DNA from: Micromonospora sp. KC723
GTDB lineage: Bacteria > Actinomycetota > Actinomycetes > Mycobacteriales > Micromonosporaceae
Reading direction: 5' to 3'
Assembly (NCBI RefSeq): GCF_004348595.1
Contig: NZ_SMKD01000049.1
Span: forward strand, 1 to 38,053
DNA length: 38,053 bases
Position numbers and translations under genes: made by a program. The first letter of the stretch is position 1; each line of letters starts with the position of its first letter. Positions 14,135 to 22,713 of the stretch are shown one piece after another. The notes beneath the pieces were generated by a model. The model did no database searches. It saw only the letters and a list, made by a program, of their open reading frames with translations, and had not been told where the DNA came from.

Positions 14135-15310
14135 GTGGCAGAACGCGCTGTTGCACAGCGTCGGTCGTGGTGGGCCATCATCCTCCAGTGGGTTCGGCCT
14201 CTGGCCGGTGTGTTGATCGGTGTGCTCAGCGCGGCGGGCGAGGGGCTGTTGCTGCTGCTGGCCGGGGTCGTGACCGCGGTCACGACGGTCGCGCCGCCGG
14301 CCCGGCGCCGTGTCGCTGCCGTGGTCATCCGGTACGCGCGGCGGGTCGTCGAGTGGGAGCGGCGCCGCCTGGCGCGGTTCGCCGGTCGGCCGGATCCACC
14401 GCCGGTGCGGGTCGGTGCATCCCGCCTGCTGGCCTACCTCGCCGTCCGGCTCCTGCCCGGCGCGCTCGGCGCGCTCGCCTTCGGTCTCCTCGCGGTCGGG
14501 GTCGTGCTCGCCGCCATCGTCGTCCGCGCCGTCCTGGTCGGCAGCATGGCCGTACCCCAACTGCTGACGCAGGTTGTCATCGGGTCGGCGTTGTTGGTGG
14601 TGAACCTGCAGGCGATCGCCAGCATCGCCGCCCTGGACCGGCGACTGGCCCGCGCCCTCCTGCAGGCCAGCAGCCGCGAGGCGCTGCAGCGGCGCATCGA
14701 CGAACTGACCGCCAGTCGGGCCGCGGTGATGTCCGCGGTGGACGCCGAACGCCAACGCATCGAACGCGACCTGCACGACGGCCTCCAGCAGCGCCTTGTC
14801 GCACTCGGCCTGCTCCTCGGCCGCGCCCGGCGCAGCCGTGATCCCGACACGGCACGCGAACTGCTGGTCCAGGCACACGTAGACACCCGACGCGCCATCG
14901 AAGATCTGCGGGAGGTCGCCTGGCGGGTGTACCCGTCTGCGCTGGAGCAGAGCACCCTCGACGAGGTGCTGGCCCTGGTCGCGCAACGTTCGACGATCCC
15001 CGTCAGGATCAGCTACACGTTGTCGCTCCGGCCGCCGCGACCCGTCGAGACCGTGCTGTACTTCGTCGCCTGCGAAGCGATCACCAACGCCGTCAAGCAC
15101 GCCCACGCTACCGTGATCACCATCGAGATCACGCCCGTTGGCACCGAGGTGGAGATGCTGGTACACGACGACGGCGTAGGCGGCGCCAACCCGCACGGCA
15201 CCGGGCTGCAGGGCCTCGCCCGCCGGGCTGCTGCCCTGGACGGACGGTTCGCGGTGGACAGCCCGCCGGACGGCCCCACCACCATCCGGGCGGTACTGCC
15301 GTGCGCATAG
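14135..15310 (+). CDS. Sensor histidine kinase, NarL/DesK type (HisKA_3)
   Basis: A protein of 391 residues from the GTG at 14135, with GGAAGGGG eight bases upstream; an alternative GTG lies nine bases earlier. The N-terminal half has about four membrane helices in pairs (near residues 15-52 and 97-165) with a charged cytoplasmic loop between, and no obvious extracellular sensor, so it may sense membrane state. The HisKA_3 dimerisation helix carries the phospho-acceptor H214 in IERDLHDGLQQRLV. The HATPase_c domain has the N box (N318 in EAITNAVKHAHA) and G1 box (DDGVGG, 345-350). It overlaps the response regulator gene by 10 bases, so the two are translated together. Confidence 0.9.
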   Translation: MAERAVAQRRSWWAIILQWVRPLAGVLIGVLSAAGEGLLLLLAGVVTAVTTVAPPARRRVAAVVIRYARRVVEWERRRLARFAGRPDPPPVRVGASRLLAYLAVRLLPGALGALAFGLLAVGVVLAAIVVRAVLVGSMAVPQLLTQVVIGSALLVVNLQAIASIAALDRRLARALLQASSREALQRRIDELTASRAAVMSAVDAERQRIERDLHDGLQQRLVALGLLLGRARRSRDPDTARELLVQAHVDTRRAIEDLREVAWRVYPSALEQSTLDEVLALVAQRSTIPVRISYTLSLRPPRPVETVLYFVACEAITNAVKHAHATVITIEITPVGTEVEMLVHDDGVGGANPHGTGLQGLARRAAALDGRFAVDSPPDGPTTIRAVLPCA

Positions 15311-15945
15311 TCCTCGCCGAAGACTCCACCCTGCTGCGGGAAGGTTTGGCTCGCCTGCTCGTCGACGAGGGCCACGAGGTGGTCGCCGCCACCGACGACG
15401 CCGACCAACTCGTCACCGCCGTCGAACAGCACCATCCCGATATCGTCATCACCGACGTGCGCATGCCACCCACCAACACGGACGACGGACTACGCGCCGC
15501 GTTGGACATCCGCCGCCGCTGGCCCGACGTCGCCGTGCTGGTCCTCTCCCAGTACGTCGAGAAACGCTTCGCCGCCGAACTCCTCGCGGACCGCTCCGAG
15601 GGCGTCGGCTACGTCCTCAAGGACCGTGTCGCGCAGGTCGACGACTTCCTCGACGCGCTCGACCGCGTTGCTGCCGGCTCCACCGCACTCGATCCCGAGG
15701 TCGTCCGGCAACTCGTGTCCGGCACCAGCCACACCGCCCCGCTCGACCGCCTGACCGCCCAGGAACGCGACGTCCTGCACCACATGGCCCAGGGTCACAC
15801 CAACGCCGCCGTCGCCGAACGCTTGCACGTTTCGCAGAGCGCGGTCGAGAAACACATCAACGCCATCTTCGACAAGCTCGACCTGTCAGGCAGTGTGGGC
15901 TACAGCCGCCGGGTGCTGGCAATCCTGCAATACCTCGGCACCTGA
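15301..15945 (+). CDS. NarL/FixJ-family response regulator
   Basis: A protein of 214 residues starting at a GTG inside the end of the kinase gene. The receiver domain (1-120) has the acidic pair E7/D8, phospho-acceptor D52 in IVITDVRMPP, switch S83 and K107 in YVLKD. The LuxR-type HTH (about 147-205) reads LTAQERDVLHHMAQGHTNAAVAERL, then VSQSAVEKHINAIFDKL. It is the cytoplasmic output partner of the kinase at 14135. Targets are not evident; the DedA/phosphatase genes upstream are candidates. A strong hairpin follows. Confidence 0.93.
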   Translation: MRIVLAEDSTLLREGLARLLVDEGHEVVAATDDADQLVTAVEQHHPDIVITDVRMPPTNTDDGLRAALDIRRRWPDVAVLVLSQYVEKRFAAELLADRSEGVGYVLKDRVAQVDDFLDALDRVAAGSTALDPEVVRQLVSGTSHTAPLDRLTAQERDVLHHMAQGHTNAAVAERLHVSQSAVEKHINAIFDKLDLSGSVGYSRRVLAILQYLGT

Positions 15946-16026
15946 CAGTGCGTCCGCACGACCCCGTGCCTCCGCCACCCGACACCACCGCGGGCGCGAA
16001 CGACGTCGATGCCGCCGATCGGGCGG

Positions 16027-16056
16027 GCGCGTGCCGGACCGGTCGCCGGCACGCGC
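16027..16056. terminator. Perfect 11-bp hairpin between convergent genes
   Basis: GCGCGTGCCGG (16027-16037) pairs exactly with CCGGCACGCGC (16046-16056) around an 8-base loop. It lies between the ends of the response regulator (plus) and the subtilase (minus) and probably terminates both. Confidence 0.75.
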
Positions 16057-16065
16057 CGCGTGCGG

Positions 16066-17304
16066 TCAGGCGCCGCAGTAGAGGAGGCGGTTCGGGGTGC
16101 CGGCGACCACCCCGCCGACGACGCCGGTGGTCGCCCGGCTGGTCAGGTAGCTGGCTACCTGGGCGGGGGTCCAGGTCGGATTCGCCGAGAGGGCGAGCGC
16201 GGCGCATCCGGCGACGTGCGCGGCGGCCATCGAGCTGCCGCTGATGGTGGTGGTCGTGTTGTCGCTGGTGTGCCAGGTGGACGAGATGTTGGCTCCGGGG
16301 GCGTAGAGGTCCAGGCAACTGCCGTAGTTGCCGCTCGGCATCCGAGCGTCGGACGACGTGGTGCCCGCGACGGTGATCGCAGCCGGCACCCGCGCAGGCG
16401 AGTAGTTGCAGGCGCTGGCACCCGAGCTGCCCGCCGCCACCACGTAGCTGATGCCCGAGGAGATCGAACGGGTCACCGCGGCGTCCAGGGTCGAGTTGGC
16501 CGCGCCACCGAGGGCCAGGAGTGCCACCGCCGGCCGGACGGCGTTCCCGGTGACCCAGTCCACCCCGGCGATCACCGTCGCGTAGCTGCCGCTGCCGGAG
16601 CAGTTGAGCACCCGTACCGGACGGAGCCGGATCTCCTTGGCGACTCCGTACCGGGTTCCTCCGACGGTGCCGGCCAGGTGCGTGCCGTGGCCGTTGCAGT
16701 CGTCGGCGGGAAGCGCGCCGTCGACCAAGTCGGCTCCGCCTCCCGCGCGGCCGCCGAAGTCGGTGTGCGTGCTCCGCAGGCCGGTGTCGATGATGTACGC
16801 GTGCACGTTGTGCGCGGTGTTCGGATAGGCGTACCGGCCGTCCAGCGGCAGGGCGCGCTGGTCGATCCGGTCCAGCCCCCACGAGGGCGGGTTGGGTTGG
16901 ACGCCGGGCCCGATGAGGGGCGTCCTACGGTTCTGCTCGACGTACGCCACGGCAGGGTCGGCGGCGAGGCGACGGGCCGCCCGCTCCGGCATGCGTACCT
17001 CGAATCCGGCCACGGTGTGGCGGTAGACGTAGCCGATGGTGCCGCCGTGGCGCGCCTTCAGCCGGTCTGCCACCCGGGCGACCTCGGCCGGGGCGCCGGC
17101 CCGGGCTGTCGGGCGCACCAGTTCGTCGCGGAGCACGACGATGAAACTGCCCGGTACGGCGTCTGCGCCGCCGGCGTGGCGGATCGTCCCCTCGACGGCG
17201 GTCGCGGTGGTCGCGGAGGCGTTGCCACCGGGGGTCAGCACGGCGGTCAGTGTGACCACCAGGGTGAGCGCGAACAACCGGACCCGGACACGTGAACCTG
17301 TCAT
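16066..17304 (-). CDS. Secreted S8 (subtilisin/proteinase K-type) peptidase with atypical active-site motifs
   Basis: A protein of 412 residues from the ATG at 17304, which has GGAGGAGGA eight bases upstream. Signal peptide 1-32; I9 inhibitor-type propeptide about 52-126 (SFIVVLRDE to AVAYVEQN); S8 domain 140-412 with D173 (IIDTG), H206 (NGHGTHLAG) and S358 ([11 protein letters not shown]). No extra C-terminal domain follows. The triad is intact, but conserved surroundings deviate: the oxyanion-hole Asn expected in AAGN is S293 (AAGSSG), GTSMATPH has become GSSMAAAH, and the usual S-L-G-G strand reads A-L-G-G. In studied subtilisins, loss of the oxyanion Asn costs much activity, so this may be a slow, specialised or partly disabled protease. 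It is divergent from the PL3 pectate lyase gene. Confidence 0.9.
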   Translation of the reverse strand: MTGSRVRVRLFALTLVVTLTAVLTPGGNASATTATAVEGTIRHAGGADAVPGSFIVVLRDELVRPTARAGAPAEVARVADRLKARHGGTIGYVYRHTVAGFEVRMPERAARRLAADPAVAYVEQNRRTPLIGPGVQPNPPSWGLDRIDQRALPLDGRYAYPNTAHNVHAYIIDTGLRSTHTDFGGRAGGGADLVDGALPADDCNGHGTHLAGTVGGTRYGVAKEIRLRPVRVLNCSGSGSYATVIAGVDWVTGNAVRPAVALLALGGAANSTLDAAVTRSISSGISYVVAAGSSGASACNYSPARVPAAITVAGTTSSDARMPSGNYGSCLDLYAPGANISSTWHTSDNTTTTISGSSMAAAHVAGCAALALSANPTWTPAQVASYLTSRATTGVVGGVVAGTPNRLLYCGA

Positions 17305-17615
17305 CTTGCGTCCTCCTCCTGTGAGGCCTTCCGGGGCGACTTGTGCATCGCTCCGGATGCGGCCTGGACATAGGAGGAAGGTAGCCCATGCATCCATGAT
17401 CGCAAATGTGCGGATGCGGGTGATCCTGCGGTTCACGCCAGGTTGGTGCTGCTTCTTAATTCTGGGTTAGGACACTTTCCCGCGTCCCGCCCAGGCGGCA
17501 TGATCTTGGTTGGTGACCAGAGGCCGCGCAACCGGAGCCGGTGCGTCGGGTCGTCGCCCACCTCCCGACCGGGAACGTGTTGTCCGCCGTCACCCCTGAC
17601 CTTCGAGGAGGATGT
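17305..17615. promoter_or_regulatory. Divergent subtilase / PL3 promoter region
   Basis: This 311-base gap should hold both promoters. I see a 9-bp direct repeat CGGATGCGG (17354-17362 and 17411-17419) with an opposing GCATCC (17390-17395) between them, and an AT-richer island near 17453-17470. AGGAGG at 17606-17611 serves the pectate lyase GTG. No LacI-type operator like those at 9211 or 28047 is present. Confidence 0.35.
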
Positions 17616-18617
17616 GTGTCGAACAAGATCGTCACGGGCCGGCGGGTGCTGGTCGGCGTGGTGGTCGTGGCTGTGGTGGGCCTGGTCGCGACGGTGGGGC
17701 GGATGGCGACGGCAGACAACGACGACCTTGAGATGGTGAACGTGGGGGCCGCACCCGCGACCTCTCCCAGTGCCGTGCCGAGGTCCACAACTGCCGCCGG
17801 TTTCCCGAACAGCGCGACCGCCCCGCCCAGCGGAACGAGGTCGTCCGGCCCGACGACGTCGCCCACCGCGTCGACCAGGATCACCGCCGGACCGAGGTCC
17901 AACGCCGGGCCGAGCGGGGGATCGGCGGCCGGGTTCCCGGCCTGGCCGAAGCCGACCACGAACCGGAGGGTCACCGCGACCATCACGGTGCCCAGCTCCG
18001 GTCTGGACGGTGAGATGAGGCGTTACCACGGAGTCGGTGACGGCTCGCAAGGCGAGAGCCAGCCGCCGATGTTCGAGCTCGCGGACGGCGCGACGCTGAA
18101 GAACGTCGTCATCGGCGCGCCGGCCGGGGACGGGGTGCTCTGCCGCGGCTCGTGCACGATCCGCAACGTCTGGTGGGAGGATGTCGGCGAGGACGCCGCC
18201 ACCTTCAAGGGAGGCGCCTCGGCGAGGTACCTCGTCGACGGCGGTGGCGCGCGGGGGGCGTCGGACAAGGTCTTCCAGCACAACGGCGGAGGTGCGCTCA
18301 CCATCCGCAACTTCCAGGTGGAGGACTTCGGCAAGCTGTACCGCTCGTGCGGCAACTGCAAGACGCAGCACAAGAGGGCGGTGGTCATCGAGAATGTGAA
18401 GGTCACCGCGCCGGGCCAGGCTCTCGCAGGTGTCAACGCCAACTACGGGGACACAGCCACCTTCCGCGAGGTCACCGTCGTTGGCGACACCAGCAGGAAG
18501 ATCTCGATCTGCGACCGGTTCACCGGCAACAGCAGCGGTGCCGAGCCGAAGAGGATCGCAAGTGGCGCGGACGGGGCTTCCTGCCGGTACTCCAGCTCGG
18601 ACATCACCTACCGGTAG
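17616..18617 (+). CDS. PL3-family pectate lyase, secreted or membrane-anchored
   Basis: A protein of 333 residues from the GTG at 17616, with AGGAGG four bases upstream; the longer frame from 17541 has no ribosome site. Residues 11-27 are one hydrophobic helix, either a signal peptide or an uncleaved anchor. Residues 45-115 are a Ser/Thr/Pro/Ala linker. Residues 117-333 are a PL3 parallel beta-helix: WWEDVGEDAATFKG carries the calcium-site acids (E192, D193) and DFGKLYRSCGNC carries the catalytic Lys/Arg pair (K240, R243). The enzyme should cleave de-esterified polygalacturonate by calcium-dependent beta-elimination outside the cell. Unusually, the linker lies N-terminal with no binding module attached, so a module may have been lost or the enzyme may be tethered. 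Confidence 0.88.
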   Translation: MSNKIVTGRRVLVGVVVVAVVGLVATVGRMATADNDDLEMVNVGAAPATSPSAVPRSTTAAGFPNSATAPPSGTRSSGPTTSPTASTRITAGPRSNAGPSGGSAAGFPAWPKPTTNRRVTATITVPSSGLDGEMRRYHGVGDGSQGESQPPMFELADGATLKNVVIGAPAGDGVLCRGSCTIRNVWWEDVGEDAATFKGGASARYLVDGGGARGASDKVFQHNGGGALTIRNFQVEDFGKLYRSCGNCKTQHKRAVVIENVKVTAPGQALAGVNANYGDTATFREVTVVGDTSRKISICDRFTGNSSGAEPKRIASGADGASCRYSSSDITYR

Positions 18618-18892
18618 GCCGAGATCCCCCGCTGAGCGAGCTGGTACGACCAGGTCGCGAAGAAGCTGACCAGACCGGACGTCCACTGGTACGTCCGCTT
18701 CGCGCGGGCCCCGCCTCGCTCGACCCTGCGCCCGATGGCGTGGGGAGTGGCTGGGGGACGCCGAACCCGGAGTGACGGACTCGCCGTAGGTCCCGGGAGC
18801 AAGCTGGACCGACGCGCCCGACACGCGGGCCCCGGCACCGGCACCACCGTACCGGGCCACCCAAGCAATCAGGGAGATCACCGTCGACGGCG
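18618..18892. other. Gap between convergent PL3 and paaX-like genes
   Basis: No confident gene. A minus-strand frame ending at 18608 finishes with RTYQWTSGLVSFFATWSYQL and a few more residues; its composition is unlike a random GC-rich frame, so it could be a gene remnant, but I recognise no family and see no start signal. Confidence 0.35.
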
Positions 18893-19912
18893 TCAGCCGG
18901 TGGCAGGTGCCCCGGAGGCATGGTGTTCGTCCCGTCCCAGGCGGCCGTGGTCAGCTCGGGCATGGGCGACGCCGGCCATCTCGGCAGTGGTGTGCGCCCG
19001 CAGGTCCGGATGAGGCGCGCCGGTGACGCGTGCCGCGACAGCTCGTACGTGTTCTTCGGCCGGTGCCGCCAGGCCGTCGTACATCGCCACGAACACCTCC
19101 CGTGCGCGTGTGCGTGGCCAGCCGGGCGGCATCAGTTCGGTGGGGAGCATGGGGTCGAGGACCGGGATGCGACGGAAGACGTCCATCACCTCGGTGCGGG
19201 TCCGTAACGCCGCGGTACCGGTGACAGCTCCGGCCTCGATGCGACGCAGCAGCGGACTCCAGCGCTGGATGAACCCGGCGTACTGGTCGGCGATGGCCGG
19301 CAGGTCCCACGCGCCGACCGGATCGCGGTTCGTCACCGTCTCCAACTCCATGTGCTGCGCGCGAAACACGGTGACCGCCCCCAGCGCCAGGGCCGCCAAC
19401 TCGGCTCGCCCCTTGGCGTCCAGCGGGTGAGGCAGAATCCAGACCCCGTCGTACAGCGGCGCGAATCCGTGCCAGCGCAGGCACGCCCGCAGCGCCCGCC
19501 GCCGCGTGCTCTCCCCCTCGGGCATGGAGAAGGCCACGACCGTCCACAACCCATCCCAGGAGTCCGGTCGCGTGGCCAGAGCCGCGATCGAGGCGCCGCC
19601 CATCGACAGGTCGACGGCGGCCGGCTCCGTCAGACGGTACGAGCTGTACCGACCCTGCCGGCTTCCCTCCAGCACACCCCTGCGGGCCAGCCTGCTGATC
19701 GTCGTCCGGGCGGCGCCGCCGGTCACCCCGAACTCGCCGAGCAGGGCCACGATCACCGCCGACGGCAGCCAGGCCCGGGTGCGCACCGTGTAGTCGGCGA
19801 GCAGCGTCACCGCGAGGCCGTGAGCAGAGCTGCCGGTCTGCCGGCGCCGTCGTCGCGAGGATCCGGCGTGTGCCTCGGGAAAGATCTCCTCGATGTTGAA
19901 CGGGCGTACCAC
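18893..19912 (-). CDS. PaaX-family transcriptional regulator
   Basis: A protein of 339 residues from the GTG at 19912, with GGGGAG seven bases upstream. The N-terminal winged helix (about 30-95) reads LAVTLLADYTVRTRAWLPSA, then GGAARTTISRLARRGVLEGS. The C-terminal PaaX-type region includes WTVVAFSMPEGESTRRRALR, LYDGVWILPHP and WDLPAIADQYAGFIQRW. In the best-known cases PaaX represses phenylacetate degradation in response to phenylacetyl-CoA, but many actinobacterial members sit elsewhere. No paa genes are present here; it lies between two pectate lyase genes and may control one of them or an unlinked target. The last 25 residues are a His/Ala/Gly-rich tail. Confidence 0.88.
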   Translation of the reverse strand: MVRPFNIEEIFPEAHAGSSRRRRRQTGSSAHGLAVTLLADYTVRTRAWLPSAVIVALLGEFGVTGGAARTTISRLARRGVLEGSRQGRYSSYRLTEPAAVDLSMGGASIAALATRPDSWDGLWTVVAFSMPEGESTRRRALRACLRWHGFAPLYDGVWILPHPLDAKGRAELAALALGAVTVFRAQHMELETVTNRDPVGAWDLPAIADQYAGFIQRWSPLLRRIEAGAVTGTAALRTRTEVMDVFRRIPVLDPMLPTELMPPGWPRTRAREVFVAMYDGLAAPAEEHVRAVAARVTGAPHPDLRAHTTAEMAGVAHARADHGRLGRDEHHASGAPATG

Positions 19913-20035
19913 AGAGTGCTCCCCGGGGGCGCGGGTGAGTGCGGGCGTACCGACCCTAACGCCGGTCCGTGAAGGAGCGGACGTGTGCGCCCTGCCGTAC
20001 GGTCCCGCGCTGTGGCGTTCGGGTGCGGTCACGGC

Positions 20036-20068
20036 GCTGGCGGTGACGATCCGGTCGTCACCGCCAGC
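20036..20068. terminator. Perfect 14-bp hairpin after the PL1 gene
   Basis: GCTGGCGGTGACGA (20036-20049) pairs exactly with TCGTCACCGCCAGC (20055-20068) around a 5-base loop, about 40 bases past the PL1 stop on the minus strand and upstream of the paaX-like gene. It probably separates the two transcription units. Confidence 0.75.
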
Positions 20069-20109
20069 ATCCCCGGTGGGCGTGACGGAGGCAGGCTGTC
20101 CTGCCCCGC

Positions 20110-22713
20110 TCAGCCGATCTTGCCGGTTCCGGCGCCGGCCATGACGGTGGCCGGCACGGTGTTCGCGTTGTCCAGCGGGTAGCCGTACGGGATCGGGTCC
20201 ACCCCGGTGCCGGTGCTCTCCACCGGGCCGGACCCGACGAACAGGTTGTGGCGCTGGACCACGTTTCCGGGCGGAGAGTCGGCGTAGCCCACCGCGATCG
20301 GCCGCGGCACGTTCTCGAAGTAGTTGCCCTCCACGAGGACACCGGCCTCCACCGTCGACGCCACCCCGTAGACCTCGTTGTTGTCGAAGTAGTTGTTGAA
20401 CACGTGTACGGGGTTGCCGTACCGCACCCGCGGGTTGCGCTCGGCGCTGCCGTCGAACCAGTTGTGGTGGTACGTCACCCGCAGGCGACCCCGATCGGCG
20501 GTGTTGTCGTCGTCGTGCCCCAGCAGCATGTTCTTGTCGTGCGTGGTGTGGTTCCACGACACCGTCACGTAGTCCGATCCGTGCTTGATGTCCACGGAGC
20601 CGTCGGCGCCGCCGCCCGCACCGGTGAACCGGTTGTGATCGACCCAGATGTGGTGGGCCTGGCCCTCGACCTCGATCGCGTCACTGGTCCAACCCGTGAA
20701 GACGAGGTTCCGAACGATGATGTTGCTGTAGCCGCTGCTGATGTTCAACCCGCCACCGCGGAAGCCGGAGTTGGCTCCCACCCCGATGATCGTCTTGTGG
20801 GAGTGGACGTCATTCATCGCGTCCGGCATGGTGATCATGCCCTGTACCTGGATGATCAGGCGCTCGTTCGACTCCAGCAGGTCGGCCAGGGTGGGGCCGT
20901 CGGTGACGGTGACCGTCCGGCCGCCGGCTCCACCGGTGGTGCCGCCGGCCATCGACGCCCAACCGATCGGCCCGTCACCTGGCGGGGTGGTCGGCGCTGG
21001 CGTGGTCGGTGCCGGCGTGGTCGGTGCCGGCGTGGTCGGTGGCGGAGTGGTGGCCGGCGGGGTCGGGCTGGTGCCCAGCTTGCCGACGCCAGCCCCGGCG
21101 CGCACCGCCGCCGGCACGTCCGCGCACGGCTGCGCCGTGTACTGGTACGGGATCGGCAGGACGGTTCCGCCGGTCTGGCCCGGTGCCGAGTTGTCGAAGC
21201 AGTTGTCCCGGGCGGCGATGCTGCCGCCCGAGCGGTGGAACGTGTCCTCGACGTTCTGGAAGTAGTTGCCCTCGATCAGGACACCCGACGCGGTCGCCGC
21301 CCTGACCCCGTAGTCCTCGTTGGCCAGGTAGTAGTTGTTGTACACGTGCACGGGATTGCCGTACCGGGTCCGCGGGTTGCGCTGTTGCGTGCCGTCGAAG
21401 AAGTTGTGGTGGTAGGTGACATGTAGCCGGCCGGCGTCCTGCGCGCTGTTGCCGTCCGCGTGCCCGAGCAGCATGTTCTTGTCGTGGGTGACGTGGTTCC
21501 ACGAGATCGTCACGTAGTCCGACCCGCGCTTGACGTCGACCCCACCGTCCACGCCGGCGCTGTTGAGGACGGCGTTGTGGTCGATCCACACGTGGTGGGA
21601 GAACATCTGCACGTTGATGGCGTCGTCGTCCCAGCCGCTGAAGGTCAGGTTCCGGATGATGACGTTGTGCACCGCGTTCGCCGGTGGCGAGGTAATGCTG
21701 TCATCGATCGGCAGTCCGATGTTCAGGCCGCCCCCGGTGATCCGGGCCGTGGAGCCCAGCCCGACGATGGTCTTGTCCGAGCTGACGTCGTGCATCGGTC
21801 CGGGCAGGTCGATCGTCCCGGAGACCTGGATCACCAGCGGGCCGGGCCGGGCGATCGCCTCGAGGAACTCACTCGCGGTGTCGACCGTCACGCTCGGGCC
21901 GCCCGCGCCGCCGGTGGTGCCGTTCTGTCCCAGAGCGTTCATGGCCGCGTACCCGTCCGCCTGGCCGTCCGGCGGGGACGGCGGTGGCGAGCTCGTCGGC
22001 GGTGAGCTCGTCGGGGGCGAGCTCGGCGACTGGCCGCCACCAGGCTGGTCGGTGACCAGCACATCGTCGAACGAGGCGCTCGCGTACAGCGTGGCCAGGC
22101 CTATCCGGCCCGAGTTGAACGTGCCGTCACTGGCCGACACCACCTGTTGTCCGTTGACGTATCCGCGCAGCTGGCTGCCGAACGCCTCCAGCCGGAGCGT
22201 GTACCAGGTTCCGGTGCTCACCACGGAGGGTGCGGAGGCGAGGGTGGTGTGGCCGCCCGAGGTCCGCTTGCCCAGCACGACCTGGTTGCCGTTGGTCAGC
22301 GCCAGGTAGTAGTAGCTGGTCATCGTCTGGGCCCGGCCGATCACGCCGACGAGGCGGCCGGAGCCGCTGCTCCAGGTGATCGGCTTGACCCGTGCCTGCA
22401 CGGTTTGGTCGCTCCACGTCGAGCCGGCCTGTGCCTTCGCGTCCGAACCGGTGCTCGACTGGCGGTACACCAGTGAGCCGTCGTTCACCACCGACCAGCT
22501 GCCGCCCGAGCTCGACCAGCCGGTGGCGTTCGCGTCCTGGAAGTCGTCACCGAACATCGTCGCCGCGTGTGCGGCCCCGATGGACATCGACAGCATCGCG
22601 GCGACCAGGGCTGCCGCCGCGGTGCCGGCCAGCAACCCGCGGGGCGCTCGGCGCCAGGCTGGTCGACCAGCGGTGTGAGCCTCGCCAGCGGCGGGAGTCG
22701 CAGATCTCATCAT
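20110..22713 (-). CDS. Secreted pectate lyase with two tandem PL1 catalytic domains and an N-terminal jelly-roll domain
   Basis: A protein of 867 residues. Signal peptide 1-50 (cleavage near AAHA). Residues 52-222 resemble a concanavalin A-like/LamG jelly-roll, typical of sugar-binding or accessory domains. A Ser/Pro linker (224-250) leads to PL1 domain A (about 254-546); an APTTP-repeat linker (550-580) leads to PL1 domain B (about 582-867). Each PL1 unit has W-I/V-D-H-N-x-x, GSDYVT[IV]SWNH and R-N-P-R-x-R-Y-G-N-P-V-H, with catalytic-region Arg at 445/450 and 759/764, so both look active. The enzyme should cleave pectate by calcium-dependent beta-elimination. AGAGGAGAGGG precedes two adjacent ATGs; the second, at 22710, has the better spacing. 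A GntR-like palindrome lies about 195 bases upstream. The two PL1 domains differ in detail, suggesting old duplication or fusion. Confidence 0.92.
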   Translation of the reverse strand: MMRSATPAAGEAHTAGRPAWRRAPRGLLAGTAAAALVAAMLSMSIGAAHAATMFGDDFQDANATGWSSSGGSWSVVNDGSLVYRQSSTGSDAKAQAGSTWSDQTVQARVKPITWSSGSGRLVGVIGRAQTMTSYYYLALTNGNQVVLGKRTSGGHTTLASAPSVVSTGTWYTLRLEAFGSQLRGYVNGQQVVSASDGTFNSGRIGLATLYASASFDDVLVTDQPGGGQSPSSPPTSSPPTSSPPPSPPDGQADGYAAMNALGQNGTTGGAGGPSVTVDTASEFLEAIARPGPLVIQVSGTIDLPGPMHDVSSDKTIVGLGSTARITGGGLNIGLPIDDSITSPPANAVHNVIIRNLTFSGWDDDAINVQMFSHHVWIDHNAVLNSAGVDGGVDVKRGSDYVTISWNHVTHDKNMLLGHADGNSAQDAGRLHVTYHHNFFDGTQQRNPRTRYGNPVHVYNNYYLANEDYGVRAATASGVLIEGNYFQNVEDTFHRSGGSIAARDNCFDNSAPGQTGGTVLPIPYQYTAQPCADVPAAVRAGAGVGKLGTSPTPPATTPPPTTPAPTTPAPTTPAPTTPPGDGPIGWASMAGGTTGGAGGRTVTVTDGPTLADLLESNERLIIQVQGMITMPDAMNDVHSHKTIIGVGANSGFRGGGLNISSGYSNIIVRNLVFTGWTSDAIEVEGQAHHIWVDHNRFTGAGGGADGSVDIKHGSDYVTVSWNHTTHDKNMLLGHDDDNTADRGRLRVTYHHNWFDGSAERNPRVRYGNPVHVFNNYFDNNEVYGVASTVEAGVLVEGNYFENVPRPIAVGYADSPPGNVVQRHNLFVGSGPVESTGTGVDPIPYGYPLDNANTVPATVMAGAGTGKIG
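20986..21045. repeat. Four 15-bp repeats encoding the APTTP linker
   Basis: CGTGGTCGGTGCCGG and close variants are repeated four times head to tail (20986-21000, 21001-21015, 21016-21030, 21031-21045). On the minus strand they encode repeated A-P-T-T-P. This is the flexible linker between the two PL1 domains and is a natural site of length change by slippage. A similar 15-bp periodicity encodes the SSPPT linker near 21983-22025. Confidence 0.85.

Noticed and set aside
13739..15310. A 523-residue version of the histidine kinase starting inside the phosphatase gene
   Set aside because: The first 130 codons overlap the phosphatase gene in another frame and look like shadow sequence; the GTG at 14135 has a good ribosome site.
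18893..20557. A 554-residue version of the PaaX-like protein starting at 20557
   Set aside because: The extra 215 residues are an antisense/shifted shadow of the PL1 gene end and the gap; GTG 19912 has a ribosome site and gives the family length.
20986..21045. Possible CRISPR or regulatory repeat array
   Set aside because: The 15-bp units lack spacers and simply encode an APTTP linker.
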